Shown: positions 1 to 8,773 of the stretch, piece by piece
Position numbering within the stretch: the first letter of the stretch is position 1
Layout: each line of letters opens with the position of its first letter
Assembly (NCBI RefSeq): GCF_900101545.1
Contig: NZ_FMZU01000008.1
Coordinates: forward strand, 186,001 to 250,000
DNA: 64,000 nucleotides
Direction: 5' to 3'
Source: Variovorax sp. CF079
GTDB lineage: Bacteria; Pseudomonadota; Gammaproteobacteria; Burkholderiales; Burkholderiaceae_C
Translations under genes and position numbers: made by a program
Notes under the pieces: model-generated
Databases searched by the model: none
What the model saw: the letters and a program-made list of their open reading frames with translations, nothing else
What the model was told of the DNA's origin: nothing

Positions 1-194
1 CGGATGCCGAACGTGTGGCGCAGGTTCGCGCGGCGATCGCGGCAGAACCCAAGCCCATCCATGTGCCCCGCGAGCGTCCGCCCGCCATCGTGATCGACGA
101 AGGCCCCTTGGTGCTGGTGGAAACCCGTCGCGACCTCGGCAATATGGTGCTGCCATTCGAAGAAGCCGGGCGCGAGGCCGGCGTGCGCCAGTAA
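1..194 (+). CDS. rne: C-terminal tail of ribonuclease E (partial)
   Basis: Only the last 64 codons are in the window, read in the frame that begins at base 3 and ends in TAA at 192-194. The peptide is a disordered basic/proline-rich tail containing EPKPIHVPRERPP, followed by GPLVLVETRRDL and LPFE. I recognise this as the end of betaproteobacterial RNase E, whose extreme C-terminus carries the conserved VETRRDL...LPFE block. RNase E is the membrane-associated endonuclease that initiates mRNA decay and matures rRNA and tRNA. The catalytic S1 and DNase-I-like domains lie outside the window, so the identification rests on the tail alone. A perfect terminator hairpin follows ten bases after the stop, which fits the end of a transcription unit. 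Confidence 0.7.
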   Translation, partial: DAERVAQVRAAIAAEPKPIHVPRERPPAIVIDEGPLVLVETRRDLGNMVLPFEEAGREAGVRQ

Positions 195-203
195 GCACAG
201 TGC

Positions 204-232
204 AGAGGGAGGCAGCCCGCCTCCCTCTTGTT
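204..232 (+). terminator. Rho-independent terminator after rne
   Basis: A perfect 10-bp stem (AGAGGGAGGC, 204-213, pairing with GCCTCCCTCT, 219-228) closes a 5-base loop and is followed by a short T-rich stretch (TTGTT). It lies ten bases past the stop of the upstream gene on the same strand. The T tract is short, so termination may be incomplete. Confidence 0.75.
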
Positions 233-410
233 CGACATCGGCAGTTCCTGCCAAACCATTTTGGGGGCCTGCGCCAGCGTCAGCGCCGCCCACTGCGCAT
301 CGCTATCGCTTGCCATGCCGCTTACCCAGCGCGCCATTGCAACTTCTTTACAGCCCCGAATACCCCACCAAGCTGCTGCGGTAGCTTTTTGTAATCCTTT
401 TGGATTCTTG

Positions 411-425
411 CGGCACGCCATATGC
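411..425 (+). promoter_or_regulatory. Possible sigma-54 (RpoN) promoter element
   Basis: The sequence cGGCACGccatATGC has GG and GC separated by exactly ten bases and matches the -24 half (TGGCACG) at six of seven positions. The -12 half reads ATGC instead of TTGC. It would start transcription about 330 bases upstream of the first EPS gene. A single match of this length may be chance. Confidence 0.25.
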
Positions 426-586
426 TTGCTGCGCCGCAGCAACTCCGTAAGCAAGAACTAAGTCACGAAATCGATGAACGGCGCTTGCAAACAACACTCA
501 CTCGTCAATAAGCGTTAACATGTTGTCATACAAAAGACCTACACCTCAGGCGAATATGCTGCACTGCACCAAATCAGTGTAGAGGC

Positions 587-670
587 TTGTTCACAGAGTG
601 CGCAACTTACATCGCTCAACGAAGGGTGTACGTCTTTTGTTCACAAGACAACGAAGGAATCTTGTGTTCA
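587..670 (+). promoter_or_regulatory. TTGTTCACA direct repeats upstream of EPS locus
   Basis: The 9-mer TTGTTCACA occurs at 587-595 and again at 637-645, exactly 50 bases apart (close to five helical turns). The core TGTTCA recurs a third time at 665-670. All three copies point the same way and lie within 170 bases of the first EPS start codon. The spacing suggests sites on one face of the helix for a transcription factor that I cannot name. Confidence 0.4.
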
Positions 671-753
671 AATTCTTGCGAATAGTAGTAAAGCGTTACA
701 CTGCCACGCTCTGACTCTGAAGTTGAGGCAGCACCCGTCTGGGGGATATTTAA

Positions 754-1476
754 ATGTTTCGTTCCGACTCGACCGCACACGGCAACGTGGTCCGACGCTT
801 CACCCCTGATGGCGGCGGATCGTCCGCGCCTCCAGCGTACGTACAACCACGCAGACTCACTCGTCTCGAACGCGCGACGAAGCGCGCCATCGACATCGTG
901 GGCGCGCTGACCTTCTTCATTCTCTTCGGGCCCCTCTATCTGCTCGTTGCACTCGGCGTGCGCATCAGCATGGGCCGTCCGGTCCACTTCTGGCAGAACC
1001 GCCTTGGAGAAAGCGGCCAGAGGTTTCGCTTCTACAAGTTCCGCTCGATGGTGCACAACTCCGAAGTGGTGCTGGACGAATTCCTGAGCCGCAACGACAT
1101 GGCCCGCACCGAGTGGGACACTTTTCAGAAGCTCGAGAAGGATCCGCGCATCACGCCCATCGGCCAGTTCATCCGCAAGCTGAGCCTCGACGAACTGCCC
1201 CAGTTCTGGAACGTGCTCAAGGGCGACATGAGCCTGGTCGGTCCGCGCCCCTGCATGGAGCGTCAGCGCAGCCTCTACGGCAAGGGCTGGGAACACTATT
1301 GCGCCATGCGCCCCGGGATCACGGGCCTGTGGCAGGTCAGCGGCCGCAACCGCCTGTCCTACGCAAGACGGGTCGAACTCGACATGGAGTACGTCAGCAA
1401 CTGGTCGTTGTGGCTCGACATCAAGATTCTGTTGAAGACCGTGCGTGCAGTCATCACCGGAGAGGGTTCGAGGTGA
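754..1476 (+). CDS. Undecaprenyl-phosphate sugar-phosphate transferase (EPS priming enzyme)
   Basis: A bacterial sugar transferase of the WcaJ/WbaP/PglC superfamily (240 aa). It transfers a hexose-1-phosphate to undecaprenyl phosphate at the inner membrane and so starts each polysaccharide repeat unit. It has one hydrophobic helix at about residues 46-72, then the cytoplasmic catalytic domain with [29 protein letters not shown] motifs and [14 protein letters not shown]. At 240 aa it is the short form, carrying the catalytic core without the four extra N-terminal membrane helices and CoA-binding-like domain of full WcaJ. ATG 754 has GGGGG eight bases upstream. Its last four bases overlap the GTG of manC, so the two are probably translationally coupled. 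Whether the primer is glucose, galactose or another sugar cannot be read from sequence. Confidence 0.9.
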   Translation: MFRSDSTAHGNVVRRFTPDGGGSSAPPAYVQPRRLTRLERATKRAIDIVGALTFFILFGPLYLLVALGVRISMGRPVHFWQNRLGESGQRFRFYKFRSMVHNSEVVLDEFLSRNDMARTEWDTFQKLEKDPRITPIGQFIRKLSLDELPQFWNVLKGDMSLVGPRPCMERQRSLYGKGWEHYCAMRPGITGLWQVSGRNRLSYARRVELDMEYVSNWSLWLDIKILLKTVRAVITGEGSR

Positions 1477-2909
1477 GCGTCATTCAGCCGATCGTCCTCT
1501 GCGGCGGCAGCGGCACCCGCCTGTGGCCGCTGTCGCGCAAGACCCTGCCCAAGCAATTCGTCCCGCTGATCGACAACAAGAACCTGCTGGTGCTCACGCT
1601 CGAACGTCTCCGTCGGTTGAATACCGAGGTGACTTGCGTTGCGGCAGAAGAGCACCGCTTCCTGGTTCAGGAAAGCATCGAAGCAGCGGATGTTTGCGGC
1701 AAGCAACTGCTCGAGCCGATGGCACGCAACACGGCGGCCGCCATGTCGGCGATTGCCCTTCTGGCCGACCCGGAACAACTGCTGCTGTTCGCACCCGCCG
1801 ATCACCACATCCCGGATGCAGACCGCTTCGTCGCCACGATTCAGAAGGGGATTCCTGCCGCGCTGGCCGGATACCTCGTGACTTTCGGTGTGGAGCCGAC
1901 TTTTCCCAGTACCGCCTACGGCTACATCCGCCAGGGCAACAAGCTCGATGAGGCATTGGGCGAAGAGGCGGGTCATGCCGTGGCCGCATTCGTCGAGAAG
2001 CCGGCAGCCTCGCACGCGGAGCAGCTGCTGCTCGCGGGCGGCCACCTCTGGAACGCCGGCATCCTGCTGGTCCAGGCCAAGGTGCTGATCGCCGCAGTCG
2101 AGCAACACGCGCCCGACATCCTCGAAAGCTGCAGGCTGGCCACCGCGGCCATCGAAACGGACGGCGATTTCCTGCGCATGGACAGCGCCGCATTCGGCCG
2201 CTGCCGCAGCCAGAGCATCGACTACGCGGTGCTCGAAAAATGCGACCGGGTTGCCGTCATTCCCTTCCAGGGTCGCTGGAGCGATGTCGGCAGCTGGAAC
2301 GCGGTCGCCGAGTTGCACGACGTGGACGGCGACGGCAACCGGATCAGCGGCCAGGGTTTTGCCATGGGTGCGCGCAACACCTTCATCTATGCGCCCAATC
2401 GTCCCGTCGTGGCCCTGGGCACCAAGGATCTGCTGGTGGTCGACACGCCGGATGCGCTTCTGGTTGCGCACAGCGACTGTGCCGAACAGGTCAAGGACGT
2501 GGTCGCCTTGCTCACGACACAGGGCCACAGCCAGGCCACCCGGCATCGCCGCATTCCGCGACCATGGGGCGCCTACGACAGCATCGACGACGGCGAGCGC
2601 TTCGCCGTCAAGCGCCTGACGGTCAAGCCGGGTGCGCACCTTGCGCTGCGAATGCACCACCATCGTGCCGAACACTGGGTCGTGGTCAAGGGAACGGCCA
2701 GAGTGGTGTGCGACGACAAGGTGCTCCTGGTCAAGGAAAACGAATCGATCTACATTCCCGTTGGCGCCCGATACAAGCTGGAAAATGCCGGCAAGACCAT
2801 CCTCGAGGTGATCGAAGTCCAGACGGGCGGCTACCTCGGCGAGGACGACATCGTGCGCTTCGACGATCTGCCCGAGCGTGCCGACGGTCAACGCAGACGA
2901 CTCGCCTGA
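1473..2909 (+). CDS. manC: Mannose-1-phosphate guanylyltransferase / mannose-6-phosphate isomerase
   Basis: A bifunctional type-II enzyme (478 aa, the normal family length) that makes GDP-mannose from GTP and mannose-1-phosphate; the C-terminal cupin half may also interconvert fructose-6-P and mannose-6-P. The N-terminal nucleotidyltransferase has [14 protein letters not shown] at about residues 8-21 and FVEKP near 170. The cupin domain (about residues 365-470) has [10 protein letters not shown], the [15 protein letters not shown] metal-binding region and [13 protein letters not shown] chose GTG 1473 because it overlaps the upstream TGA (GTGA), has GGAGAGGG just upstream, and puts the glycine-rich loop at the expected place. 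A longer in-frame opening to 1113 is only a read-through of the neighbouring gene. It supplies the substrate for the GDP-fucose branch next door. Confidence 0.93.
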   Translation: MSVIQPIVLCGGSGTRLWPLSRKTLPKQFVPLIDNKNLLVLTLERLRRLNTEVTCVAAEEHRFLVQESIEAADVCGKQLLEPMARNTAAAMSAIALLADPEQLLLFAPADHHIPDADRFVATIQKGIPAALAGYLVTFGVEPTFPSTAYGYIRQGNKLDEALGEEAGHAVAAFVEKPAASHAEQLLLAGGHLWNAGILLVQAKVLIAAVEQHAPDILESCRLATAAIETDGDFLRMDSAAFGRCRSQSIDYAVLEKCDRVAVIPFQGRWSDVGSWNAVAELHDVDGDGNRISGQGFAMGARNTFIYAPNRPVVALGTKDLLVVDTPDALLVAHSDCAEQVKDVVALLTTQGHSQATRHRRIPRPWGAYDSIDDGERFAVKRLTVKPGAHLALRMHHHRAEHWVVVKGTARVVCDDKVLLVKENESIYIPVGARYKLENAGKTILEVIEVQTGGYLGEDDIVRFDDLPERADGQRRRLA

Positions 2910-2967
2910 TCGCTCCGGCCGGGGGAGCACCGGGCCCAACCTTCACCCCGTACCAAGGTCTATTTCC

Positions 2968-3936
2968 ATGAGCGAGTTTCAGAAGCGGATTTTCGTCGCG
3001 GGGCACCGCGGCATGGTGGGCAGCGCCATCGTGCGATGCCTGGTCGAGAAGGGCTACACCAACCTCGTCACCCGGAGTCGTGCCGAACTCGACCTGACGG
3101 ACCAGGCGCAGGTCCGGGCCTTCTTCGCCGAGGAAAGGCCGCAGGAGGTCTATGTAGCGGCGGCCAAGGTCGGCGGCATCCACGCCAACAACAGCTATCC
3201 GGCGGAGTTCATCTATTCGAACCTGATGGTCGAAGCCAACCTGATCCACGAGGCCTGGCGCACCGGCGTGAGCAAGCTGCTCTTTCTCGGCTCGAGCTGC
3301 ATCTATCCGCGGCTCGCGGCACAGCCGATGGCAGAGGACGCACTCCTGACCGGCAAGCTGGAGCCGACCAACGAGCCCTACGCCGTCGCCAAGATCGCCG
3401 GCATCAAGCTCTGCGAAAGCTACAACCGCCAGTACGGCTGCGACTTCCGCAGCGTGATGCCAACCAACCTCTATGGCCCGGGCGACAACTACCATCCCGA
3501 GAACAGCCACGTGCTGCCCGCGATGATCCGCCGCTTCCACGAAGCCAAGCTCGCAGATGCGCCCTCGGTCGTGATCTGGGGCACGGGGACTCCGAAGCGG
3601 GAGTTTCTCTACGTCGACGACATGGCAAGCGCCTGCGTCCACGTGATGGACCTTCCGCGCGAGATCTACGCGGCCCATACGGAGCCCACGGCCAGCCACA
3701 TCAATGTCGGCAGCGGCGAAGACCAGTCGATCGCGGAACTGGCGCAGCTGGTGAGCGAGGTGGTGGGCTACCGCGGCACCATCCGCTGCGACACGAGCAA
3801 GCCCGATGGCGCGCCGCGCAAGCTGCTCGACATTTCGCGGATTCGTCAACTCGGCTGGAAGCCCAGGATGACGCTGCGCGCCGGCGTGGAGCGCGCTTAC
3901 GAGGATTTCTGCAGCGAAGAACTCATCCCTTCCTGA
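2968..3936 (+). CDS. fcl: GDP-L-fucose synthase
   Basis: An extended short-chain dehydrogenase/reductase (322 aa) that epimerises and reduces GDP-4-keto-6-deoxymannose to GDP-L-fucose using NADPH. Seen: the Rossmann signature [12 protein letters not shown] near the N-terminus, GSSCIYP, and the catalytic YAVAK (Tyr-x3-Lys) around residue 135, followed by [12 protein letters not shown], typical of this family. ATG 2968 is preceded by AAGG at 2955-2958. It follows manC by 58 bases in the same direction. The dehydratase Gmd, which makes its substrate, is not in this window, so it must be encoded elsewhere or the pathway is incomplete. Confidence 0.92.
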   Translation: MSEFQKRIFVAGHRGMVGSAIVRCLVEKGYTNLVTRSRAELDLTDQAQVRAFFAEERPQEVYVAAAKVGGIHANNSYPAEFIYSNLMVEANLIHEAWRTGVSKLLFLGSSCIYPRLAAQPMAEDALLTGKLEPTNEPYAVAKIAGIKLCESYNRQYGCDFRSVMPTNLYGPGDNYHPENSHVLPAMIRRFHEAKLADAPSVVIWGTGTPKREFLYVDDMASACVHVMDLPREIYAAHTEPTASHINVGSGEDQSIAELAQLVSEVVGYRGTIRCDTSKPDGAPRKLLDISRIRQLGWKPRMTLRAGVERAYEDFCSEELIPS

Positions 3937-3957
3937 GGACCTGAATTCCCTGCGTCG

Positions 3958-4941
3958 ATGCCCAGCATGAATGCCACCTCCATCTCTCTGATTCCGCCCG
4001 GCACGGGCGGCGTGCGGGACTATGCGACGGTGCTGGGCAATCCGCTCCACGCGCCGCTGATGGAGCTGACACGCAACACCGACACCGCGTCGCTGAAGGG
4101 AGAGTTCCTGCTCCTGCATTTCAGCGGCTACGGTTTCCAGAAGCGCGGCATTCCGCTGTGGCTGGTCAAGAAGATCGACGGCTTGCGCACCCAGTTCAAG
4201 GCCTTCGGCATCGTCTTCCATGAACTCTTCGCGACCGGCCCGCCGTGGGGCTCGGCGTTCTGGCTCAGCGGCTGCCAGCAGCGGATCGCGCGCGACCTGC
4301 TGCTCCTGTCCGATTTCTGGCTGACGAACCGGGAGGAATCCGCGCGCTGGCTGCTGGAGCGTTCCCAGGCCACGCCGCACCGGGTGCTGCCGGTGTTCTC
4401 GAATGTGGGCGAGCCCGCCTCGATCGAGACCGAACGGCAGCGCAAGCTGGTGGTTTTCGGCAGCGCCGGCATCCGCGCCCAGTCCTACGAATGGTCGGAC
4501 GGCGAACTCTTCCGCTGCGCCAAGCGCAACGGCCTCGAGATCCATGACATCGGTCCGGCGATGCCGGGAGGCCCGCTCTCCCAGCGACTGGTGCAGGAGG
4601 GCGTGATCGCGCACGGCAAGCTGTCGGCCGAACAGGTGAGCCTGGCGCTGTCCAGCGCGGACTACGGCGCCCTCGCCTACCCGCCGGACTACGTGTCCAA
4701 GAGCAGCATCTTCGCAGCCTACAGTTCACACGCCGTCTGTCCCATTCTGCTGTCGGACGAGTATGGCGTGCACGACGGCCTGACGCCCAATGTGCACTAT
4801 GCTCGTGGCTTCGACGCGGTCGACCGGTCGGCCGTCGATCCGCGCGTCATCGGACACGAAGCGCACAAGTGGTATGAACCGCATCGCATCGATGCGCATG
4901 TCGCTGCGCTTCGGACAATGACCATCGAGGTGCAAAGGTGA
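3958..4941 (+). CDS. Putative glycosyltransferase of the EPS locus, unassigned family
   Basis: A 327-aa cytoplasmic protein. The fold pattern suggests a GT-B glycosyltransferase: an N-terminal half with a PPGTGGVRDY loop and a central linker, then KLVVFGSAGIR and a C-terminal part with KLSAEQVSLALSSADYGALAYP, reminiscent of the donor-binding side of GT4 enzymes. The usual GT4 E-x7-E motif is not clear, so I do not assign a family. Its position between fcl and the polymerase fits a sugar-adding enzyme for the repeat unit. Two starts are possible, ATG 3958 and ATG 3967; neither has a good ribosome binding site at normal distance (GAGGA lies at 3935-3939). The donor and linkage are unknown. Confidence 0.65.
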   Translation: MPSMNATSISLIPPGTGGVRDYATVLGNPLHAPLMELTRNTDTASLKGEFLLLHFSGYGFQKRGIPLWLVKKIDGLRTQFKAFGIVFHELFATGPPWGSAFWLSGCQQRIARDLLLLSDFWLTNREESARWLLERSQATPHRVLPVFSNVGEPASIETERQRKLVVFGSAGIRAQSYEWSDGELFRCAKRNGLEIHDIGPAMPGGPLSQRLVQEGVIAHGKLSAEQVSLALSSADYGALAYPPDYVSKSSIFAAYSSHAVCPILLSDEYGVHDGLTPNVHYARGFDAVDRSAVDPRVIGHEAHKWYEPHRIDAHVAALRTMTIEVQR

Positions 4942-4978
4942 GCAACAGCAACGGCATGCAATCCGGAAGGACGCGACC

Positions 4979-6325
4979 ATGAGCGCGATCGCCGCAAGCG
5001 TCCCTCGCGCGACGAACCAGGCCGCGTCGCTCAGCCGCGCCGGCCAGCTTTTTCTTGCCGTATTCCTGATCGTCATTTTCGAAGGCGCGGTGCGCAAGTG
5101 GGTGTCCTCCGCGTCCACGCTTCCCTTGATCCTTCTGCGCGACCTGCTGGCCCTCGCGCTGGTCGTCTACGCCTTGAGGCACGGCTACCTGAGGCGCCAC
5201 AAGAAGATCACGGCCGTCATGCTCGCATGGTCCTGCCTGGTGCTCGGCTGGGGACTGCTGCAGCTCGTCGGCGGCGAAAGCTCGCCGGTCGTGTTTGTGA
5301 TCGGCCTGCGTTTCTGGCTCCTGTACACGTGGTTCGCCGTCGCGGCGGCCGCCGCCATGAACGAAACGGACTACCGGGCTGCGATCCTTGCGGCAGCCCT
5401 CGTGATGCTGCTGCTGGCACCGCTGGCCGTGCTGCAGCACTACTCGCCTCCCGGCGCGCGTATCAACACCCAGTTGGACGGCGACGAGGAAAGCGTCTTC
5501 GTCGCGGTGGTGGGCGTGGTCCGCACCACCGGGACCTTCAGCTTCACCTCCGGCTATGCCACCTACTTGACGATGGTGGCGCCGCTGGTGTTCGGCATTC
5601 TGGGCGCCAGGAAGCGAAACACCAGGCAGTTCCTGTTTGCGATGGCCGTCTTCGTGGCCTTCGTCACCGGCGCGCTGGTGAGCGGCTCCAGAACGGCGGC
5701 GATCACCTCGGGCATGATGCTCATGGCCTACCTGCTCGGCAGGCTGCTGTTCTCGAAGGCGCGCAACAAGGTGGGCGCAGCGGTCGCGGTCGTCGTCGTG
5801 CTCGCGATGACGGCGCTCTTCGCCTACGTTTTCCGCGATGCCATCGGCGTCACGCAGACACGCTTCGAGCAGGCGGCGCAGGCAGAAGACTTCGGCGAAC
5901 GGGTTCTTACCGTTCTGTTCGGCGAACCCTGGGTCTACGATCTCATGAGCTGGCTGGGCTACGGCGTGGGCTTCGGATCCAACCTCGCGACCTACGTTCG
6001 CACAGGCGCGGCGGATGTCTTCGCGCTCGCGGAAGCCGAAGGCGGCCGCATCCTGATGGAGGGCGGCCTGCTGGGAGTCGCCTACATCGCACTCAAGTAC
6101 CTGGCGCTGGCCGTCGGCCTGCTGTCGAGCCTGCGGGCCTCGATCAAGACGAATTCCCCCTATGCGGTGCTGGTATGGCTCACCACCGCGCTCGCCGTGG
6201 TCAGCTGGCCTGCGCTCGGCCAACTGACGGCCAATGCCCTGCTCGGCATCATGCTGGCCTACGCCCTCTTGGTTCTCCGCTATCCGAGGCTCGAAATCTT
6301 CCCAAGCCGCGCCTCGCGATCGTGA
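4979..6325 (+). CDS. O-antigen/EPS polymerase (Wzy-like) membrane protein
   Basis: A 448-aa polytopic inner-membrane protein with about ten to twelve hydrophobic segments and a large periplasmic loop in the second half. Seen: FIVIFEGAVRKW-like first helix, TTGTFSFTSGYATYL, GSRTAAITSGM and, after the big loop, EAEGGRILMEGGLLGVAY. This arrangement (R/G-rich loops, an SRT motif and a late loop ending in GxxxE-G-L) is that of the O-antigen ligase/polymerase superfamily. In a priming-transferase plus Wza/Wzc locus it is best read as the polymerase that joins lipid-linked repeat units in the periplasm. ATG 4979 has GGAAGGA about eight bases upstream. Its stop overlaps the GTG of the next gene by four bases. 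Confidence 0.8.
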   Translation: MSAIAASVPRATNQAASLSRAGQLFLAVFLIVIFEGAVRKWVSSASTLPLILLRDLLALALVVYALRHGYLRRHKKITAVMLAWSCLVLGWGLLQLVGGESSPVVFVIGLRFWLLYTWFAVAAAAAMNETDYRAAILAAALVMLLLAPLAVLQHYSPPGARINTQLDGDEESVFVAVVGVVRTTGTFSFTSGYATYLTMVAPLVFGILGARKRNTRQFLFAMAVFVAFVTGALVSGSRTAAITSGMMLMAYLLGRLLFSKARNKVGAAVAVVVVLAMTALFAYVFRDAIGVTQTRFEQAAQAEDFGERVLTVLFGEPWVYDLMSWLGYGVGFGSNLATYVRTGAADVFALAEAEGGRILMEGGLLGVAYIALKYLALAVGLLSSLRASIKTNSPYAVLVWLTTALAVVSWPALGQLTANALLGIMLAYALLVLRYPRLEIFPSRASRS

Positions 6326-7485
6326 GACTGCTTCATCTCATTCCATCCGTCGATCCCCGGGGCGGAGGCCCCATCGAGGGAGTCCGGCGGATCCATGATG
6401 CGCTGGCGGGCATGGGGCACGAAGGCGACCTCGTGAGCCTGGACAGCCCCGACGCCGGCTTCCTTGCCGACTATCCGGGCAAGGTGATCGCGACCGGCCC
6501 CTCGATCTCGAGCTATGGCTACAACGAGCGCCTGGTGCCGTGGCTCAAGGCGCACGCCGGCGACTATGACGCCGTCATCGTCAACGGGCTCTGGCAGTAC
6601 GTCGGCTTCGCCGCCTGGCGCGCCCTGCACGGCTCGTCCACGCCCTATTTCGTCTACAGCCACGGCATGCTCGATCCGTGGTTCAAGCACCGCTACCCGC
6701 TCAAGCACCTCAAGAAGTGGCTCTACTGGCCCTGGGGCGAATACCGCGTGCTGCGCGATGCGTCCGCCGTGCTCTTCACCTGCGAGGAAGAACGCCTGCT
6801 CGCACGGCAGTCGTTCTGGCTCTATCGCTGCCGAGAGGTGGTCGGCTCCTATGGCACCACCGTGCCGCCGCAGGACGCCAAGGCCTTGTCCGAGGCATTT
6901 CTTTCGTCCTTTCCCGAGCTGAGGCAGAAGCGCCTGCTGCTGTTCCTGGGCCGCATCCACGAGAAGAAAGGCTGCGACCTGCTGATCGACGCCTTTGCGC
7001 GCACGGCGGCCGATGCACCGGATGTCCATCTGGTGATGGCAGGCCCCGGCGACGAAGACTTGACCCGTCAATTGCAAAGCCGGGCGGCCAGCCTCGGCAT
7101 CGCCTCGCGCGTCAGCTGGACCGGCATGCTGTCGGGCGACTTGAAATGGGGCGCGTTCCACGCGTGCGAAGTGTTCTGCCTGCCCTCGCACCAAGAGAAC
7201 TTCGGCATCGCGGTGGCGGAGGCGCTGGCCTGCAGCCGGCCGGTGCTGATCAGCGACAAGGTCAACATCTGGCGCGAGATCGCGGCCGACCACGCGGGCT
7301 TCGTCGAGTCCGACACGCTGGATGGCACGATCGCGTTGCTGCGACGCTGGCTGGACTCGACCCCCGCCGAACTCGCGGCGATGCGCGTCGCCGCGCTGCG
7401 CTGCTTCGACAGCCGGTTCCAGATGGAGCAGGTGGCGCAAATGCTGGTGCGCACCATTCGCGAACACTCGCCGCAACCCGCCTGA
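6322..7485 (+). CDS. GT4-family glycosyltransferase (EPS repeat unit)
   Basis: A 387-aa GT-B retaining glycosyltransferase. The N-terminal acceptor half starts RLLHLIPSVDPRGGGPIEGV, the usual glycine-rich opening loop. The C-terminal donor half has LLFLGRIHEKKGCDLLIDAF, then VMAGPGDED and CLPSHQENFGIAVAEALAC, which carries the family's E-x7-E motif (E of QEN to E of AEA). GTG 6322 overlaps the polymerase stop (GTGA), so the two are coupled; no ATG lies nearby. It resembles WbdA/WcaC-type mannosyl or glucosyl transferases in outline, but the donor sugar is not determined. Three bases separate its stop from the next ATG. Confidence 0.88.
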   Translation: MRLLHLIPSVDPRGGGPIEGVRRIHDALAGMGHEGDLVSLDSPDAGFLADYPGKVIATGPSISSYGYNERLVPWLKAHAGDYDAVIVNGLWQYVGFAAWRALHGSSTPYFVYSHGMLDPWFKHRYPLKHLKKWLYWPWGEYRVLRDASAVLFTCEEERLLARQSFWLYRCREVVGSYGTTVPPQDAKALSEAFLSSFPELRQKRLLLFLGRIHEKKGCDLLIDAFARTAADAPDVHLVMAGPGDEDLTRQLQSRAASLGIASRVSWTGMLSGDLKWGAFHACEVFCLPSHQENFGIAVAEALACSRPVLISDKVNIWREIAADHAGFVESDTLDGTIALLRRWLDSTPAELAAMRVAALRCFDSRFQMEQVAQMLVRTIREHSPQPA

Positions 7486-7488
7486 TCC

Positions 7489-8733
7489 ATGAAGCTGCTC
7501 GTCTACGGAATCAATTTCGCGCCGGAACTGACCGGCATCGGCAAATACACCGGAGAAATGGTCGCGTGGCTGGCCGCGCGAGGACACGAGGTGCGCGTGG
7601 TGACCGCGCCGCCCTACTACCCCGACTGGGCGGTTTGGCCGGGCTACCGCGCCTCGCGCTACACGCAAGAGACCTGGCGCGGCGCCACGGTGCTGCGCAC
7701 GCCGCTGTGGGTGCCGCGCAAGGTCAGCGGCGCGAAGCGTCTTCTGCACCTGGCGAGCTTCGCGCTGGCCAGCGTGCCGGCCCTGTTCGCGCAATGGCGC
7801 TGGAAGCCCGACCTCGTGTGGGTGACGGAGCCACCGCTCTTCTGCACGCCGGCGGCGCTGGTCTTCGCGCGGCTGCGTTCGGCCAAGACCTGGCTGCACA
7901 TCCAGGATTACGAAGTCGACGCCGCCTTCGAGCTCGGGCTGCTCAAGGGCGCACGCCTGCGCGCCTTCGTTGCCGCGGTCGAGCGCGGCCTGATGCGCCG
8001 CTTCGACCGCATCTCCACCATTTCACAGCGCATGATCGAGCGCGCGAGCAGCAAGGGCATCGAGGACGCGCGACTGATTTCCCTGCCCAACTGGGCCGAC
8101 GTCTCGGCCATCCAGCCGTTGCAAGCGGACAGCCCCTACCGCGCCGAACTGGGCATCCCGTCCGATGCCGTGGTCGCCCTCTATTCGGGGAACATGGGTG
8201 CCAAGCAGGGGCTGGAACTGCTGGCCGAGATGGCCCTCATGCTGAAGGACCAGCCCAACCTCCACTTTGTGTTCTGCGGCAACGGCGCCGGCCGCGCCGA
8301 ACTGATGAAGCGCTGCGAGCAGCTCGCCAACGTCCGCTTTCTCGATCTGCAGCCGGTCGATCGGCTCGGCGACCTGCTGGGCCTGGCGGACATCCATCTG
8401 CTGCCCCAGCGCGCGGATGCGGCGGACCTGGTGATGCCCTCCAAGCTCACCGGCATGCTGAGCAGCGGAAGGCCCGTGGTGGCCGGCGCACGTGCCGAGA
8501 CCGAGCTCGGCAAGGTCGCATCCGAATGCGGCGTCGCCGTGCCGCCCGATGATGCAAAAGCTTTTGCTGCAGCAGTGGTCTCGCTGGCTTCGCAGCCCGG
8601 GCTTCGGAGCGAACTGGGGCTGCGTGCCCGCGCCTATGCCGAAGCGCGATTCGATCGCGATGCCGTGCTGGCACAGTTCGAACGCGATCTGCAGGCCTGC
8701 GTGGCGCGCATGGCGCACCGTCCGGCCACCTGA
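7489..8733 (+). CDS. WcaI-like GT4 glycosyltransferase
   Basis: A 414-aa protein of the colanic-acid WcaI group. It opens KLLVYGINFAPELTGIGKYT, followed by RVVTAPPYYPDW and the conserved WLHIQDYEVDAAFELG segment, features that I associate with WcaI rather than generic GT4 enzymes. The donor half has ALYSGNMGAKQGLELLAEMA, FVFCGNGAGR and LLPQRADAADLVMPSKLTGM. In Escherichia coli WcaI is thought to add fucose; since fcl is encoded 4 kb upstream, a fucosyltransferase role is a reasonable inference. It is the last + strand gene of the locus and converges with wzc; 40 bases separate the stops. Confidence 0.85.
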   Translation: MKLLVYGINFAPELTGIGKYTGEMVAWLAARGHEVRVVTAPPYYPDWAVWPGYRASRYTQETWRGATVLRTPLWVPRKVSGAKRLLHLASFALASVPALFAQWRWKPDLVWVTEPPLFCTPAALVFARLRSAKTWLHIQDYEVDAAFELGLLKGARLRAFVAAVERGLMRRFDRISTISQRMIERASSKGIEDARLISLPNWADVSAIQPLQADSPYRAELGIPSDAVVALYSGNMGAKQGLELLAEMALMLKDQPNLHFVFCGNGAGRAELMKRCEQLANVRFLDLQPVDRLGDLLGLADIHLLPQRADAADLVMPSKLTGMLSSGRPVVAGARAETELGKVASECGVAVPPDDAKAFAAAVVSLASQPGLRSELGLRARAYAEARFDRDAVLAQFERDLQACVARMAHRPAT

Positions 8734-8773
8734 CGCCGCCCTGCTGCGCCGGGCAGCCGCCCGGCGCCTTCCG

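Larger units (their letters stand above)
233..753. other. Long non-coding leader of the EPS locus
   Basis: About 520 bases without a convincing gene. Two short frames (200-394 and 228-461, + strand) have no ribosome binding site and an unnatural composition. The stretch is visibly richer in A/T than its surroundings, as expected for a promoter and regulatory region. It holds a sigma-54-like element (411-425), a TTGTTCACA direct repeat (587-645) and, just before the first gene, a GGGGG ribosome binding site at 741-745. I could not place a convincing sigma-70 promoter; TTGCGA (676-681) followed 14 bases later by TTACAC is the best weak candidate. Confidence 0.6.

Noticed and set aside
200..461. 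Two short + strand frames (64 and 77 aa) after rne
   Set aside because: The first overlaps the terminator, neither has a ribosome binding site, and the compositions are unlike real proteins.
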